Assembly: GCA_030710605.1 (NCBI GenBank) | Contig: CP092882.1 | Span: forward strand, 17,790,316 to 17,854,315 | Source of the DNA: Cordylochernes scorpioides | Lineage: Eukaryota > Arthropoda > Arachnida > Pseudoscorpiones > Chernetidae | Length of the DNA stretch: 64,000 nt | Direction: 5' to 3' | Shown: positions 31,100-41,595 of the stretch, in pieces | Layout of the letters: every line of letters starts with the position of its first letter | How positions within the stretch are numbered: position 1 is the first letter of the stretch | Translations under genes and position numbers: made by a program | The notes under the pieces: model-generated | Databases searched by the model: none | Seen by the model: only the letters and a program-made list of their open reading frames with translations | What the model was told of the DNA's origin: nothing

Positions 31100-31345
31100 G
31101 GCCCACCGCGAGAAAGACTCCACCACCGGTGGACTGCGAGAGTTCTTTCCCACAGAGTGGGCAGGTCGATGTATTGGCTCGTGTTACCCACCTCAAGACC
31201 AAGATGGTACTTGTAGATGGTAGCCTTCGCCACACTTGTGATATTTATTGCCTCGGGATGGAGGCCGACGCCGAAGACCAGGCCTGCTGATCCAGGGGCT
31301 CTTCGCAGGAGGCGAATACCTCCCGAAGCAGGGAGAGAGACAACA
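31100..31345 (-). pseudogene. Protein-like repeat (IYKYHLG...WERTL), best-preserved copy
   Basis: In one reverse-strand frame the GC-rich block reads LVFGVGLHPEAINITSVAKA, TIYKYHLGLEVGNTSQYIDL and PTLWERTLAVHRWWSLSRGG. It stays open for over 80 codons without an in-frame start that I trust. Degraded relatives occur at 15.95-16.11 kb and, multiplied, at 55.2-56.0 kb, all on the reverse strand. Recurrence in three places argues for a mobile or dispersed element. I do not recognise the family. Alternative frames here also give long ORFs, which is expected from GC content. Confidence 0.4.
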
Positions 31346-31482
31346 GCTGAGAGAGATTACCAAATATTGTTTGTCGTTATGCAAGGAATCTTGCTCTTCA
31401 ATATTGTCATTACCACACATTGATTGAAATTTATAAATATAATACCATATATTCTTGTTGTATTCTATCTCTGCCACTTCAC

Positions 31483-31612
31483 CAGTTTAAACACCTATTT
31501 GGTAAATTTGACCGATTTCATAACTCCTCTCGTAGGATGCTATGAAGCCGTCACTGTACTGATGAGGGCCATAACCCGAATTATCACATTTTGATTTTTT
31601 ACATCTTTAATC
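31483..31612 (+). ncRNA. Hammerhead-ribozyme-like element (TGTA/TACA family), copy 2
   Basis: The family leader TTTGGTAAATTTGACCGATT then TCATAACTCC precedes the core: CTGTA (31554-31558), CTGATGA (31559-31565), stem II GGG-CCATAA-CCC (31566-31577), GAA (31578-31580; the third A of GAAA is T) and, after 19 bases, TTTTTTACA, so that TGTA/TACA closes stem I. Order and spacing fit a stem-I-open hammerhead. The missing A and a poorly paired stem III argue against strong activity in this copy. Confidence 0.6.
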
Positions 31613-31689
31613 CAAATGGCTCGCATTAAAAAAAAGTTAATGTTGTTTCTTATAATGTACCCCCTATGGAAGCCATACACATAACCTAA

Positions 31690-31905
31690 TTGATGTAAAT
31701 AAATATATGTAAATAATCTTTGTCAGGACTAGAATGACGAATCCTGTATGGGACTTTGATTCCAGTAAAAGGCTTGTTGCTTCTGTTGTATATAGTCACA
31801 GTGTAGTCTCTTCTCTTCAATTACTCTGTAAACTGGCGAATCCTTTATAGGACGAGAGGTCCTCAATAAAGGCTTTTGTTGTTGTTGTTGTATAATGTAC
31901 CCTCT
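31690..31905 (+). mobile_element. Two retroelement 3' tails in tandem
   Basis: ACGAATCCTGTATGGGACTT ... AGTAAAAGGCTTGTTGCTTC (31733-31790) and GCGAATCCTTTATAGGACGA then GAGGTCCTCAATAAAGGC then (TTG)n (31836-31893). The second has a perfect hairpin AGGAC-GAG-AGGTCCT next to CAATAAA. In other copies the stem is AAGAC/GTCTT, so both sides changed together. Such tails mark 3' ends of LINE-like or SINE elements. The body upstream is not recognised. Confidence 0.55.
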
Positions 31906-31989
31906 ATTATATAATGTAGCTTTGCTCTTTGTGAGATTCTAATTGATAACCCTCTAAATTAGAAAAAAAAATCTAACTAAAACTCTTAA

Positions 31990-32700
31990 CAATAGCACAA
32001 GATTCTCTCGGATGTGAGAAGAACATAAAACTTTATTTTTTAATGAGCAAAAAAGGAAGAGAAAGGACTCTCGTAATTAGCGGAGACTCCATTTAGAAGT
32101 CTCCAAGGTCCATATTTAGAGTTAACCCTAACGACACCGCCCACTTTAGGCCTATTTTCCGGCTGACGTCATGGCCAATTAATCGGATAATTGTTATTTA
32201 AATTTGCACAACCATGCATTGTTCTCTTCATTGTGGCGGCCGTGTGGCAACTCATCACAATTCTCGACTCCACTATCCATCCTAAACCTAACATAAGACG
32301 GACACATCTCTTATTTGTTTGTAAATATATTTACCAATTATTTATTTAATAAACGACGTCTCAGTGACTTACTCTCCTCAGGGAATGATTGATGTAACCC
32401 AACATCTCCACCAGTTGTAGCGTAGAAATCAAGTCTTTGTATATCTGAAGATGTGAAAGTATGTATTGATGACGTCACGGCGACTAGTCGACAATTATCA
32501 ACAACTCAACCAAACTATCTACAGCTAGAAAATCTTGAACAAAAAAGCAAATAAATATTTTTAAAATGATTTTACAAAGACAGAGTAATATATATTTTTA
32601 TAATCTGTTGAATATTTTCATTGAATAATATTAAATTAAATAATAAAATATTTCTTCGCCACAATTTATTTTCTATACAAACTTCCAACCAACACATGAT
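31990..32700. other. Spacer with CRE-like sites
   Basis: TGACGTCA occurs at 32164-32171, followed 3 bp later by CCAAT, and again at 32470-32477. A GC-richer stretch runs from 32060 to 32290. This could be promoter-like, but no transcript unit is seen nearby and single 8-mers are weak evidence. Confidence 0.2.
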
Positions 32701-32711
32701 CTTCAAAACCT

Positions 32712-32765
32712 CTTATTTGGTAAATTTGAACGAATTCCACGAGAGGGAGAGAAAGCCATGTTGAG
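32712..32765 (+). repeat. Fragment of the TGTA/TACA hammerhead-like family (leader only)
   Basis: TTATTTGGTAAATTTGAACG then AATTCCACGAGAGGG matches the leader of the 31.5-kb and 51.0-kb copies. The ribozyme-like core is missing. Confidence 0.5.
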
Positions 32766-32989
32766 GTTTTGGTATAACAAATAGGTAAGAAATAAGAGTC
32801 AAGTTATAGCTTCAAATAATGTTACGGCCAACCTTAATAAACGATCAAATACATACAAACAGGTTTCTACAGACTTTAGTTGCTTTAAATAGTTTATGAA
32901 GATACACTCAAATTGGTTGTGCAAGACAGCATATTCCAAGAGTCTATCAAAAGTATCACTATAAAAGGAAGTTCCAAAAATGCGATATA

Positions 32990-33140
32990 ACAGCGGTATG
33001 GTAGATTAAACTGGCGAAACCGCTGGGAGGGTTCACCACTGAAGAGCCAGGTCCTCCCATTAATTTTTCCATTGCAGTAAGGGTAGTAGAAATTGTTTAA
33101 TTTCAAAAAAAATATTGCGCGTTTAAAATAGCTTCGAATT
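32990..33140 (+). ncRNA. Pseudoknot-family core, well preserved
   Basis: AAACTGGCGAAACCGCTGGG then AGGGTTCACCACTGAAGAGC then CAGGTCCTCCCATTAATTTT. Helix A CTGGC/GCCAG (33011-33015 with about 33045-33049). Helix B TGGGAGG/CCTCCCA. GATGAG is GAAGAG here. It is followed by CCATTGCAGTAAGGGTAGTA and TTCGAATTTTGATAA, the family's flank and outer arm end. No complete left arm was found. Confidence 0.65.
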
Positions 33141-33149
33141 TTGATAAAT

Positions 33150-33976
33150 GGTTTTGCTAACAAATTCTAAAACGTGAATGTGATTTAATATATAAGAAAA
33201 TATTTTATTAAAGTGTGTGATAAAGAGAGATATGAAAAAAAACGAATTATCTTTGTAAAGATAAATGTATAGATGGTGCCATTTTTCTCTTATCAAGTTA
33301 TATTCTATAAATAACTTTAAATTAAGATCTTTAGTATTATATACAGAATAAAATGAAGAAAGAGACATTAGAATAAAGTTATATATATATATGGGAAATA
33401 TGCACATATAGAGTTATTTTATTTTGATTATCAAATAATAAAAAGTGCAAGAAGGAGTTTTAAAATAAAAATTTAAAATTTTTAAAATTTATCCTTAGAT
33501 GCATATGTGATAGACGTGTTGAGGAAGAGCTCGTGGCTCGAATGCTTGGCCGTTTATGGGTATAATTAATCCTTCAAAGCTGATATCCATAGAGTCCTTA
33601 AATACCCTCACCAAGAAATCCTCTAAAAAGTCGGATATTTAAGCAAAGAGCGCAGCACAATACAATATTAGACCGCTTGGAGGGTTCACCACTGATGAGC
33701 CAGAGGCTTCTTTATGTTATTATTATTATTGCACTAAGAACAGTTTATTAGGGAGGGAAGTATGAAATTTCTCTCTTCACAACTTCGATTAAAAAAAGAT
33801 GTGGGGTCGTTTTTTAAAATTTTCTATAAAGAGATTTGTCCTTTATAATTCTCTTATAAAGATAATAAATTCTCTATTTTTGAGAAATTTTGCCCCGGAA
33901 GGATATTTATCTATAAAAAGTTCCCCCATCTCCTGTCAAAATAGACGCTAAAACCACTTTCAACTATCTCTGAAAA
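33150..33976. other. AT-rich spacer with one pseudoknot-family fragment
   Basis: GACCGCTTGGAGGGTTCACC then ACTGATGAGCCAGAGGC at 33671-33707 is a short family fragment. Otherwise AT-rich without recognised features. GTCCTTTATAATTCTCTTATAA near 33838 and neighbouring AT repeats are unremarkable. Confidence 0.45.
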
Positions 33977-34111
33977 TATCAGATTGGGGACAACACCAAC
34001 TTTGGCAAATTCAGAACGCCCACCAGAAGTTCGGGCTAATGGCCCTTGTCAGTCCATGGCGGGCGTTCTGAATTTGCCAAAGTTGGTGTTGTCTCCGGCC
34101 TGAATCTGATC
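33977..34111. mobile_element. Foldback element, ~50-bp near-perfect arms
   Basis: GGGGACAACACCAACTTTGG then CAAATTCAGAACGCCC pairs with GGGCGTTCTGAATTTGCCAA then AGTTGGTGTTGTCTCC. Pairing extends outward through ATCAGATT/AATCTGAT after a small insertion. The 35-bp loop contains CGGGCTAATGGCCCTTGTC. The reverse-strand 70-codon frame over it is a by-product. One arm recurs at 30.2 kb. Confidence 0.92.
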
Positions 34112-34611
34112 GCTTTGAGAAATGGATGAAAGATGCCGCATAGCTTTGACAACTGGAGAGTTGACCTTTCTTTTTATAGATTTTTATTTGTCTTTTTTTA
34201 TCTGACTGTGAAAATGGACTCATTGACTTACTGGTCTATACAGCCCATCGATGTCCAATAGTAAGTAACCGACACTGTTACAACATTTCCCTGCACCACG
34301 TGTTCCACATATTTAGCTCCACTCCCTTCACCAACTATTCTGTAAGACCCTCTGTTTAAGTCACATTTTTTATCATTCTAAGATTGTTTTCCTACCCAAA
34401 TATATAGATTTACATAACTGGTTCTCACTTCGTAATTCTATCTGCCATCATGTTAGTTACATATTTACATATCATTGTACTTCTATATATATGTCATACA
34501 TTATGCTTTATAAAACGACATTTGAAAATCATCCCGCATGTGTTTCTTTTAAACGAAAAATCTAAATTTATTTTTTAGAAGAAATAACGATTATTTCTAA
34601 CCATAGGGATG

Positions 34612-34672
34612 AAGCATGAAAGGATGAATTGTGAAGAGTAATAATAAACGGAAAAATAAAAGTGTCCAGGGT
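34612..34672 (-). mobile_element. SINE family B fragment (tRNA-Thr-like family)
   Basis: ATGAAGCATGAAAGGATGAA then GAAGAGTAATAATAAACGG then AAAAATAAAAGTGTCCAGGG matches the body next to the tRNA-like head at 60.0 kb. It stops at the CCAGGG that would begin the head on the reverse strand. Confidence 0.7.
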
Positions 34673-34724
34673 CAGTCTCTCAAAGTCTATTTCTGCAAAC
34701 CCTACTGCGATAATTGAAACATTA

Positions 34725-34880
34725 GATGTGGAGGTTTTGTTTATCCTTGGTGGTGAAGCCTTTCAGCGGTTTTGCCCAATTGATTTTCAATGGGATTGAG
34801 AAACCGCTGAGAGGGTTCACTACCGATGAGTTAAACCCTCTCATCTAATAATTTCTATCATTGCAATGAGATTTGCAGAA
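34725..34880. mobile_element. Pseudoknot-family foldback, copy with compensatory helix B
   Basis: GTGGTGAAGCCTTTCAGCGG then TTTTGCCCAAT (left, reversed) faces GAAACCGCTGAGAGGGTTCA then CTACCGATGAG then TTAAACCCTCTCATC (right). Helix B is TGAGAGGG/CCCTCTCA, a perfect 8-bp helix that differs from TGGGAGGG/CCCTCCCA elsewhere on both strands of the helix. It is followed by ATTGCAATGAGATTTGCAGA. The 36.1-kb copy is a close sister. Confidence 0.75.
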
Positions 34881-35359
34881 ATAGTTTATGATTAATTATT
34901 CTAAAAGAAGCATTAATATTAAGAATATATTAATAATAAATTATACTTTATCTTAACGCCCGTTGAAGAACGATGTCATTCGAAAACAAGCGGAATGTTC
35001 TACACAAGAAGCTCCTTTTTGTTCTTTTATATTATCACAATATAGTAACATTTTTAAAATCAAGATTCACAGTTTTCTCTACACGGGAATGTTGTCTAAA
35101 ATATATAATCCTGTGGTTATTTATTGCAAAGCTTACATGTTAATCCACAGTAACACCAATTAAGCTTGACACTAATTACGAATAAGTGATAATTAACTAT
35201 ACCTAATTAGAACTGTTAATTATAAATGGTCATTGGAACCTAGGAACTACACACAAAGCGATTCAGAACCAAAAAGTAAGACGTTTTCTTTAACGACACA
35301 TTTACGTTGCACTTTGATAAAATGGTTTATAAAATGATTAATTTTATTTAATAATTGCA

Positions 35360-35410
35360 AGGATCTGGCTCATCAATAGAAACAAATCACATTTGATGAG
35401 TCATCATTGG
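35360..35410. repeat. Short inverted relic of the pseudoknot family
   Basis: TCTGGCTCATCAATAGAAAC and CATTTGATGAGTCATCA: CTGGCTCATCAA versus TTGATGAGTCA form an 11-bp inverted pair across about 15 bp. The central GAAA/helix B region is lost. Confidence 0.45.
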
Positions 35411-35444
35411 ACAGACTTAGGCCTAGATTGAACAAGTGCTGCTT

Positions 35445-35636
35445 ATATACACTCATAGACAAAACTTAAGGAAGTTATACCTTTTAGCATGTATATTGGG
35501 ATTCAGACAATAACTCTGAAAGTTATTACAGTGGCATTTAACCAAGTGTGAACAAAATTGCTTCTGTCTTAAAAAAACACGACAACCGGTGACATCAAAA
35601 TATGAAATTCCCTTAAGTTTTGTCTATGAGTGTATT
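35445..35636 (+). mobile_element. Tc1/mariner-like MITE (CTCATGGACAAAAC family), shortened
   Basis: Ends TATACACTCATAGACAAAAC and GTTTTGTCTATGAGTGTATT are perfect inverted repeats, including the shared ATAGAC variant. That suggests the ends were homogenised or the element moved recently. The interior is about 40 bp shorter than in other copies, with no A-run. Confidence 0.9.
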
Positions 35637-35689
35637 TTTACTTTCCAACCATCTATACTTATGAACATAGTATATATGGTAGAGAAAGA

Positions 35690-35795
35690 TGTATTTACAT
35701 CACCATGACTATCATTGCTATATCTCAGGAGAATATGTATATATATATAAGACTGATGGTTTAACAAAAAGGTATTTATTGATTGATATATACCA
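35690..35795 (+). mobile_element. Retroelement 3' tail with (ATTG)n end
   Basis: CAGGAGAATATGTATATATA then TAAGACTGATGGTTTAAC and AAAAAGGTATTTATTGATTG then ATATA. The hairpin is imperfect (AAGAC/GGTTT). The ATTGATTG tail is the short tandem repeat typical of this LINE-like 3' end. Confidence 0.5.
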
Positions 35796-35929
35796 CTACA
35801 TCGACTCTTCACTTAATAAAATCTGTATTTATTGAGAAAGGGTAACAAACTATAATGGTCTCTTTCTGCAACCAGTATCTGGAGTCGGAAACCCTCAGTG
35901 AAGCTGTTTTTAAAATAACAAATTACTTT

Positions 35930-36055
35930 AATGGTCTTCGAATCTCTTGGACAAGTTTTAACTTCTTTAGTGCAAGTACTAACCACAAAGGAGCTCTGGC
36001 ATCTTGTAAGTTCAAATGTCGAACTGCTTCTTCACACAAGGATATATATTTTACA
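35930..36055 (+). mobile_element. SINE family A, highly diverged fragment
   Basis: AGTGCAAGTACTAACCACAA then AGGAGCTCTGGCATCTTGTA then AGTTCAAATGTCGAACTGCT and TCTTCACACAAGG align with the family A body (AGTGCAAGTAATCAAACGGG, GCTCTGGCACATTTGTAAGT, GTCGAAATGCTTTTCACATG). The 72-codon forward frame is a by-product. Confidence 0.55.
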
Positions 36056-36114
36056 CGCTCTCTCTTTACATGATTGTTTCTTGTTGAATAAATCATTTTA
36101 AAGAATATTTATGC

Positions 36115-36305
36115 AAACCCTACTGCTATGATTGAAACATTAGATATGTGAAGGTTTTGTTCATCCTTGGTGATGAAGCCTTTCAGCGGTTTTGCTAAAT
36201 TGATTTTGAATGGGATTGATAAATTACTGAGAGGGTTCACCATCGATGAGCCAAACCCTCTCATCTAATAATTTCTATCATTGCAATGAGGTTTGTAGAA
36301 ATAGT
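36115..36305. mobile_element. Pseudoknot-family foldback, sister of the 34.7-kb copy
   Basis: GATGAAGCCTTTCAGCGGTT then TTGCTAAATTGATTTTG (left) and ATAAATTACTGAGAGGGTTC then ACCATCGATGAGCCAAACCC then TCTCATC (right). Helix B TGAGAGGG/CCCTCTCA is intact. The GAAA side of helix A is decayed (GATAAATTA). It shares ATTGCAATGAGGTTTGTAGA with the sister copy. Confidence 0.72.
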
Positions 36306-36399
36306 TTATGATGAATTATTAGAAAATAAGCATTAATATCAAAAATGAATTGTATACAAATATTGATCAAATTTATATATTTAATTTTTTTTTCAACTT

Positions 36400-36640
36400 T
36401 TAATCTTTAGCGAGAGTAGAATATATCGGTCACATATTAAATTCACTTGCTTTAAATTTGAATCAATAATTTTTATTTCTATATACATCGTTTTTTTTTT
36501 ACTATTTTGCATATATCTTCGGATGACTACATAGGTAAAATGTCGACCTAGTTTTCTTAGCACGTTGTAATCTTGGCTAAATGGTGACAGTAGGTCGCCG
36601 TCGGGGTTAGTTACCACACAATGTTGACAAGCGATAAAAT
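36400..36640 (-). other. Unassigned protein-like reverse frame
   Basis: On the reverse strand about 40 codons read DFIACQHCVVTNPDGDLLSP then FSQDYNVLRKLGRHFTYV before dissolving into AT-rich sequence. The amino-acid mix looks less random than the neighbours. No domain is recognised, and a stop lies just upstream (RI*DF). It could be a captured exon or a decayed repeat. Confidence 0.2.
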
Positions 36641-36839
36641 CTTATATTCGATTGATACTCGTGGAATACTGTGGAGAATATTGTTACAACACGAGAGAGG
36701 CAGGTCGGAGTGCTGGCGACCTTCTGTAAAAGAATCAAAGATGACAAAAGTCCTTGATGGCAGGGGACTTGGCAAGGTACCAAACTTCTCTAATTACAGC
36801 CGTCGTGGGGGATAGATCACTGGAGTAGAGTGCTTGGAG

Positions 36840-39800
36840 CATCCTAGTTGGCCTGTCTGGTTGGTTGACAGATTCACACGTGATTCTCCAGTGATTGGCC
36901 ACGCTGATGTACCAAAACTTGAACTCTCACTACTTATTGAAATTGAGTCTTAACACATCATAGTTGACCTGTCTGGTTGACAGATTCACACGTGATTCTC
37001 CAGTGATTGGCCACGCTGATGTACCAAAACTTGAACTCTCACTACTTATTGAAATTGAGTCTTAACACATCATAGTTGACCTGTCTGGTTGACAGATTCA
37101 CACGTGATTCTCCAGTGATTGGCCACGCTGATGTACCAAAACTTGAACTCTCACTACTTATTGAAATTGAGTCTTAACACATCATAGTTGACCTGTCTGG
37201 TTGACAGATTCACACGTGATTCTCCAGTGATTGGCCACGCTGATGTACCAAAACTTGAACTCTCACTACTTATTGAAATTGAGTCTTAACACATCATAGT
37301 TGACCTGTCTGGTTGACAGATTCACACGTGATTCTCCAGTGATTGGCCACGCTGATGTACCAAAACTTGAACTCTCACTACTTATTGAAATTGAGTCTTA
37401 ACACATCATAGTTGACCTGTCTGGTTGACAGATTCACACGTGATTCTCCAGTGATTGGCCACGCTGATGTACCAAAACTTGAACTCTCACTACTTATTGA
37501 AATTGAGTCTTAACACATCATAGTTGACCTGTCTGGTTGACAGATTCACACGTGATTCTCCAGTGATTGGCCACGCTGATGTACCAAAACTTGAACTCTC
37601 ACTACTTATTGAAATTGAGTCTTAACACATCATAGTTGACCTGTCTGGTTGACAGATTCACACGTGATTCTCCAGTGATTGGCCACGCTGATGTACCAAA
37701 ACTTGAACTCTCACTACTTATTGAAATTGAGTCTTAACACATCATAGTTGACCTGTCTGGTTGACAGATTCACACGTGATTCTCCAGTGATTGGCCACGC
37801 TGATGTACCAAAACTTGAACTCTCACTACTTATTGAAATTGAGTCTTAACACATCATAGTTGACCTGTCTGGTTGACAGATTCACACGTGATTCTCCAGT
37901 GATTGGCCACGCTGATGTACCAAAACTTGAACTCTCACTACTTATTGAAATTGAGTCTTAACACATCATAGTTGACCTGTCTGGTTGACAGATTCACACG
38001 TGATTCTCCAGTGATTGGCCACGCTGATGTACCAAAACTTGAACTCTCACTACTTATTGAAATTGAGTCTTAACACATCATAGTTGACCTGTCTGGTTGA
38101 CAGATTCACACGTGATTCTCCAGTGATTGGCCACGCTGATGTACCAAAACTTGAACTCTCACTACTTATTGAAATTGAGTCTTAACACATCATAGTTGAC
38201 CTGTCTGGTTGACAGATTCACACGTGATTCTCCAGTGATTGGCCACGCTGATGTACCAAAACTTGAACTCTCACTACTTATTGAAATTGAGTCTTAACAC
38301 ATCATAGTTGACCTGTCTGGTTGACAGATTCACACGTGATTCTCCAGTGATTGGCCACGCTGATGTACCAAAACTTGAACTCTCACTACTTATTGAAATT
38401 GAGTCTTAACACATCATAGTTGACCTGTCTGGTTGACAGATTCACACGTGATTCTCCAGTGATTGGCCACGCTGATGTACCAAAACTTGAACTCTCACTA
38501 CTTATTGAAATTGAGTCTTAACACATCATAGTTGACCTGTCTGGTTGACAGATTCACACGTGATTCTCCAGTGATTGGCCACGCTGATGTACCAAAACTT
38601 GAACTCTCACTACTTATTGAAATTGAGTCTTAACACATCATAGTTGACCTGTCTGGTTGACAGATTCACACGTGATTCTCCAGTGATTGGCCACGCTGAT
38701 GTACCAAAACTTGAACTCTCACTACTTATTGAAATTGAGTCTTAACACATCATAGTTGACCTGTCTGGTTGACAGATTCACACGTGATTCTCCAGTGATT
38801 GGCCACGCTGATGTACCAAAACTTGAACTCTCACTACTTATTGAAATTGAGTCTTAACACATCATAGTTGACCTGTCTGGTTGACAGATTCACACGTGAT
38901 TCTCCAGTGATTGGCCACGCTGATGTACCAAAACTTGAACTCTCACTACTTATTGAAATTGAGTCTTAACACATCATAGTTGACCTGTCTGGTTGACAGA
39001 TTCACACGTGATTCTCCAGTGATTGGCCACGCTGATGTACCAAAACTTGAACTCTCACTACTTATTGAAATTGAGTCTTAACACATCATAGTTGACCTGT
39101 CTGGTTGACAGATTCACACGTGATTCTCCAGTGATTGGCCACGCTGATGTACCAAAACTTGAACTCTCACTACTTATTGAAATTGAGTCTTAACACATCA
39201 TAGTTGACCTGTCTGGTTGACAGATTCACACGTGATTCTCCAGTGATTGGCCACGCTGATGTACCAAAACTTGAACTCTCACTACTTATTGAAATTGAGT
39301 CTTAACACATCATAGTTGACCTGTCTGGTTGACAGATTCACACGTGATTCTCCAGTGATTGGCCACGCTGATGTACCAAAACTTGAACTCTCACTACTTA
39401 TTGAAATTGAGTCTTAACACATCATAGTTGACCTGTCTGGTTGACAGATTCACACGTGATTCTCCAGTGATTGGCCACGCTGATGTACCAAAACTTGAAC
39501 TCTCACTACTTATTGAAATTGAGTCTTAACACATCATAGTTGACCTGTCTGGTTGACAGATTCACACGTGATTCTCCAGTGATTGGCCACGCTGATGTAC
39601 CAAAACTTGAACTCTCACTACTTATTGAAATTGAGTCTTAACACATCATAGTTGACCTGTCTGGTTGACAGATTCACACGTGATTCTCCAGTGATTGGCC
39701 ACGCTGATGTACCAAAACTTGAACTCTCACTACTTATTGAAATTGAGTCTTAACACATCATAGTTGACCTGTCTGGTTGACAGATTCACACGTGATTCTC

Positions 39801-40870
39801 CAGTGATTGGCCACGCTGATGTACCAAAACTTGAACTCTCACTACTTATTGAAATTGAGTCTTAACACATCATAGTTGACCTGTCTGGTTGACAGATTCA
39901 CACGTGATTCTCCAGTGATTGGCCACGCTGATGTACCAAAACTTGAACTCTCACTACTTATTGAAATTGAGTCTTAACACATCATAGTTGACCGTCTGGT
40001 TGACAGATTCACACGTGATTCTCCAGTAATTGGCCACGCTGATGTACCAAAACTTGACCTCTCACTACTTATTGAAATTGAGTCTTAACACATCATAGTT
40101 GACCTGTCTGGTTGACAGATTCACACGTGATTCTCCAGTAATTGGCCACGCTGATGTACCAAAACTTGAACTCTCACTACTTATTGAAATTGAGTCTTAA
40201 CACATCATAGTTGACCTGTCTGGTTGACAGATTCACACGTGATTCTCCAGTGATTGGCCACGCTGATGTACCAAAACTTGAACTCTCACTACTTATTGAA
40301 ATTGAGTCTTAACACATCATAGTTGACCTGTCTGGTTGACAGATTCACACGTGATTCTCCAGTGATTGGCCACGCTGATGTACCAAAACTTGAACTCTCA
40401 CTACTTATTGAAATTGAGTCTTAACACATCATAGTTGACCTGTCTGGTTGACAGATTCACACGTGATTCTCCAGTAATTGGCCACGCTGATGTACCAAAA
40501 CTTGAACTCTCACTACTTATTGAAATTGAGTCTTAACACATCATAGTTGACCTGTCTGGTTGACAGATTCACACGTGATTCTCCAGTAATTGGCCACGCT
40601 GATGTACCAAAACTTGAACTCTCACTACTTATTGAAATTGAGTCTTAACACATCATAGTTGACCTGTCTGGTTGACAGATTCACACGTGATTCTCCAGTG
40701 ATTGGCCACGCTGATGTACCAAAACTTGAACTCTCACTACTTATTGAAATTGAGTCTTAACACATCATAGTTGACCTGTCTGGTTGACAGATTCACACGT
40801 GATTCTCCAGTAATTGGCCACGCTGATGTACCAAAACTTGACCTCTCACTACTTATATTGAAATTGAATA
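36840..40870. repeat. 112-bp satellite array, about 36 copies
   Basis: The unit contains TAGTTGACCTGTCTGGTTGA, CAGATTCACACGTGATTCTC, CAGTGATTGGCCACGCTGAT, GTACCAAAACTTGAACTCTC and ACTACTTATTGAAATTGAGT. The first unit (36845-36960) differs (TAGTTGGCCTGTCTGGTTGG, a 4-bp insertion). From 36961 to about 39990 units look identical. From about 39990 on there is a one-base deletion (GACCGTCTGG), GTGATT to GTAATT changes and two TTGACCTCTC variants. The array ends in a degenerate TATATTGAAATTGAATACAT. No coding potential. The pattern is a homogenised core with a diverged right flank. Confidence 0.97.
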
Positions 40871-40924
40871 CATTTTAAATTTAAAAAAATATTTTATTAT
40901 GAAAAAATTATATCAACTAAAAGG

Positions 40925-41075
40925 TAATAACAAAGTATCAATCAATACCTTTATTAAAACCATTAGTCTTATATAAAGATATTTCTGAGAGATATAGAAA
41001 AACAGTGGAAAAAAGAGAGATAGAAGTTAGAATATACAAAGTGGGGACAATGTGCATATAGATCTCTAATTATTT
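40925..41075 (-). mobile_element. Retroelement 3' tail (reverse), abutting the satellite
   Basis: On the reverse strand CTCAGAAATATCTTTATATA then AGACTAATGGTTTTAATAAA then GGTATTGATTGATAC. The hairpin AAGAC/GGTTTT sits directly before AATAAAGG, followed by an ATTG repeat. It ends about 55 bp from the last satellite unit. Confidence 0.55.
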
Positions 41076-41334
41076 TGATGTCTCCCGCTCTCTTTTTTAC
41101 ATACAGATTACCGTAAAGTTGAATATATTGTAGAGATATTCAAAAAATAGATAAAATTCCTAGTATAATATTGAATAGTTGTGAATAAGAATCATTTAGG
41201 GATAAGTTCCTTTTGTGTGTATATATTTCAATAGAGTCACATTTTATCACAAATAATGGGTTAATCCTACTTTAGAAGAGCAAAACGGAATTTTGTTGAA
41301 AAGAAGCCTGGAAATCTCACAACCAGGAAATTGT

Positions 41335-41385
41335 AGATGTCAAGAGATCTTAATAAACGTATTATTATTATTTTTTTTTTACAAT
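41335..41385 (+). mobile_element. Retroelement tail with (ATT)n
   Basis: GTCAAGAGATCTTAATAAAC then GTATTATTATTATT and a T-run. AAGAGATCTT is a short self-complementary block just before AATAAA, followed by a trinucleotide tail typical of LINE 3' ends. It is too short to assign. Confidence 0.35.
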
Positions 41386-41595
41386 AGCGGACGCTCAAAG
41401 AGGTTTTCATTCATGGAAGGTTAGTCTCAGTTAAGCCTAGAAAGGTGAATGGAGCATCAGTAATCATTCTTTTCCCATTTCTCATTCAATTTCTTCCTTA
41501 AGGATATGAAAATCCTATCTAAATTGGTGTGGTCAAAAACTTTTTTTATTGTTCTAAGAATATGCGAGGAGAGTTAATAATAAGCAATATAATGT

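Noticed and set aside
30926-31235. Reverse frame with CPLCGKELSQSTGGG, looking like a zinc knuckle
   Set aside because: It is a different frame of the GC-rich block whose conserved frame (by comparison with 16 and 55 kb) is IYKYHLG...WERTL. The CxxC is therefore probably accidental.
32164-32477. Two TGACGTCA sites as a CRE-driven promoter
   Set aside because: Two 8-mers about 300 bp apart without a TATA box, start site or downstream gene are not enough. Listed only as a note in the spacer entry.
36840-40870. CTGATGTACCAAAAC in each 112-bp satellite unit as a possible ribozyme core
   Set aside because: CTGATGT is not CTGATGA and no stem II lies between it and the A-run. The resemblance is superficial.
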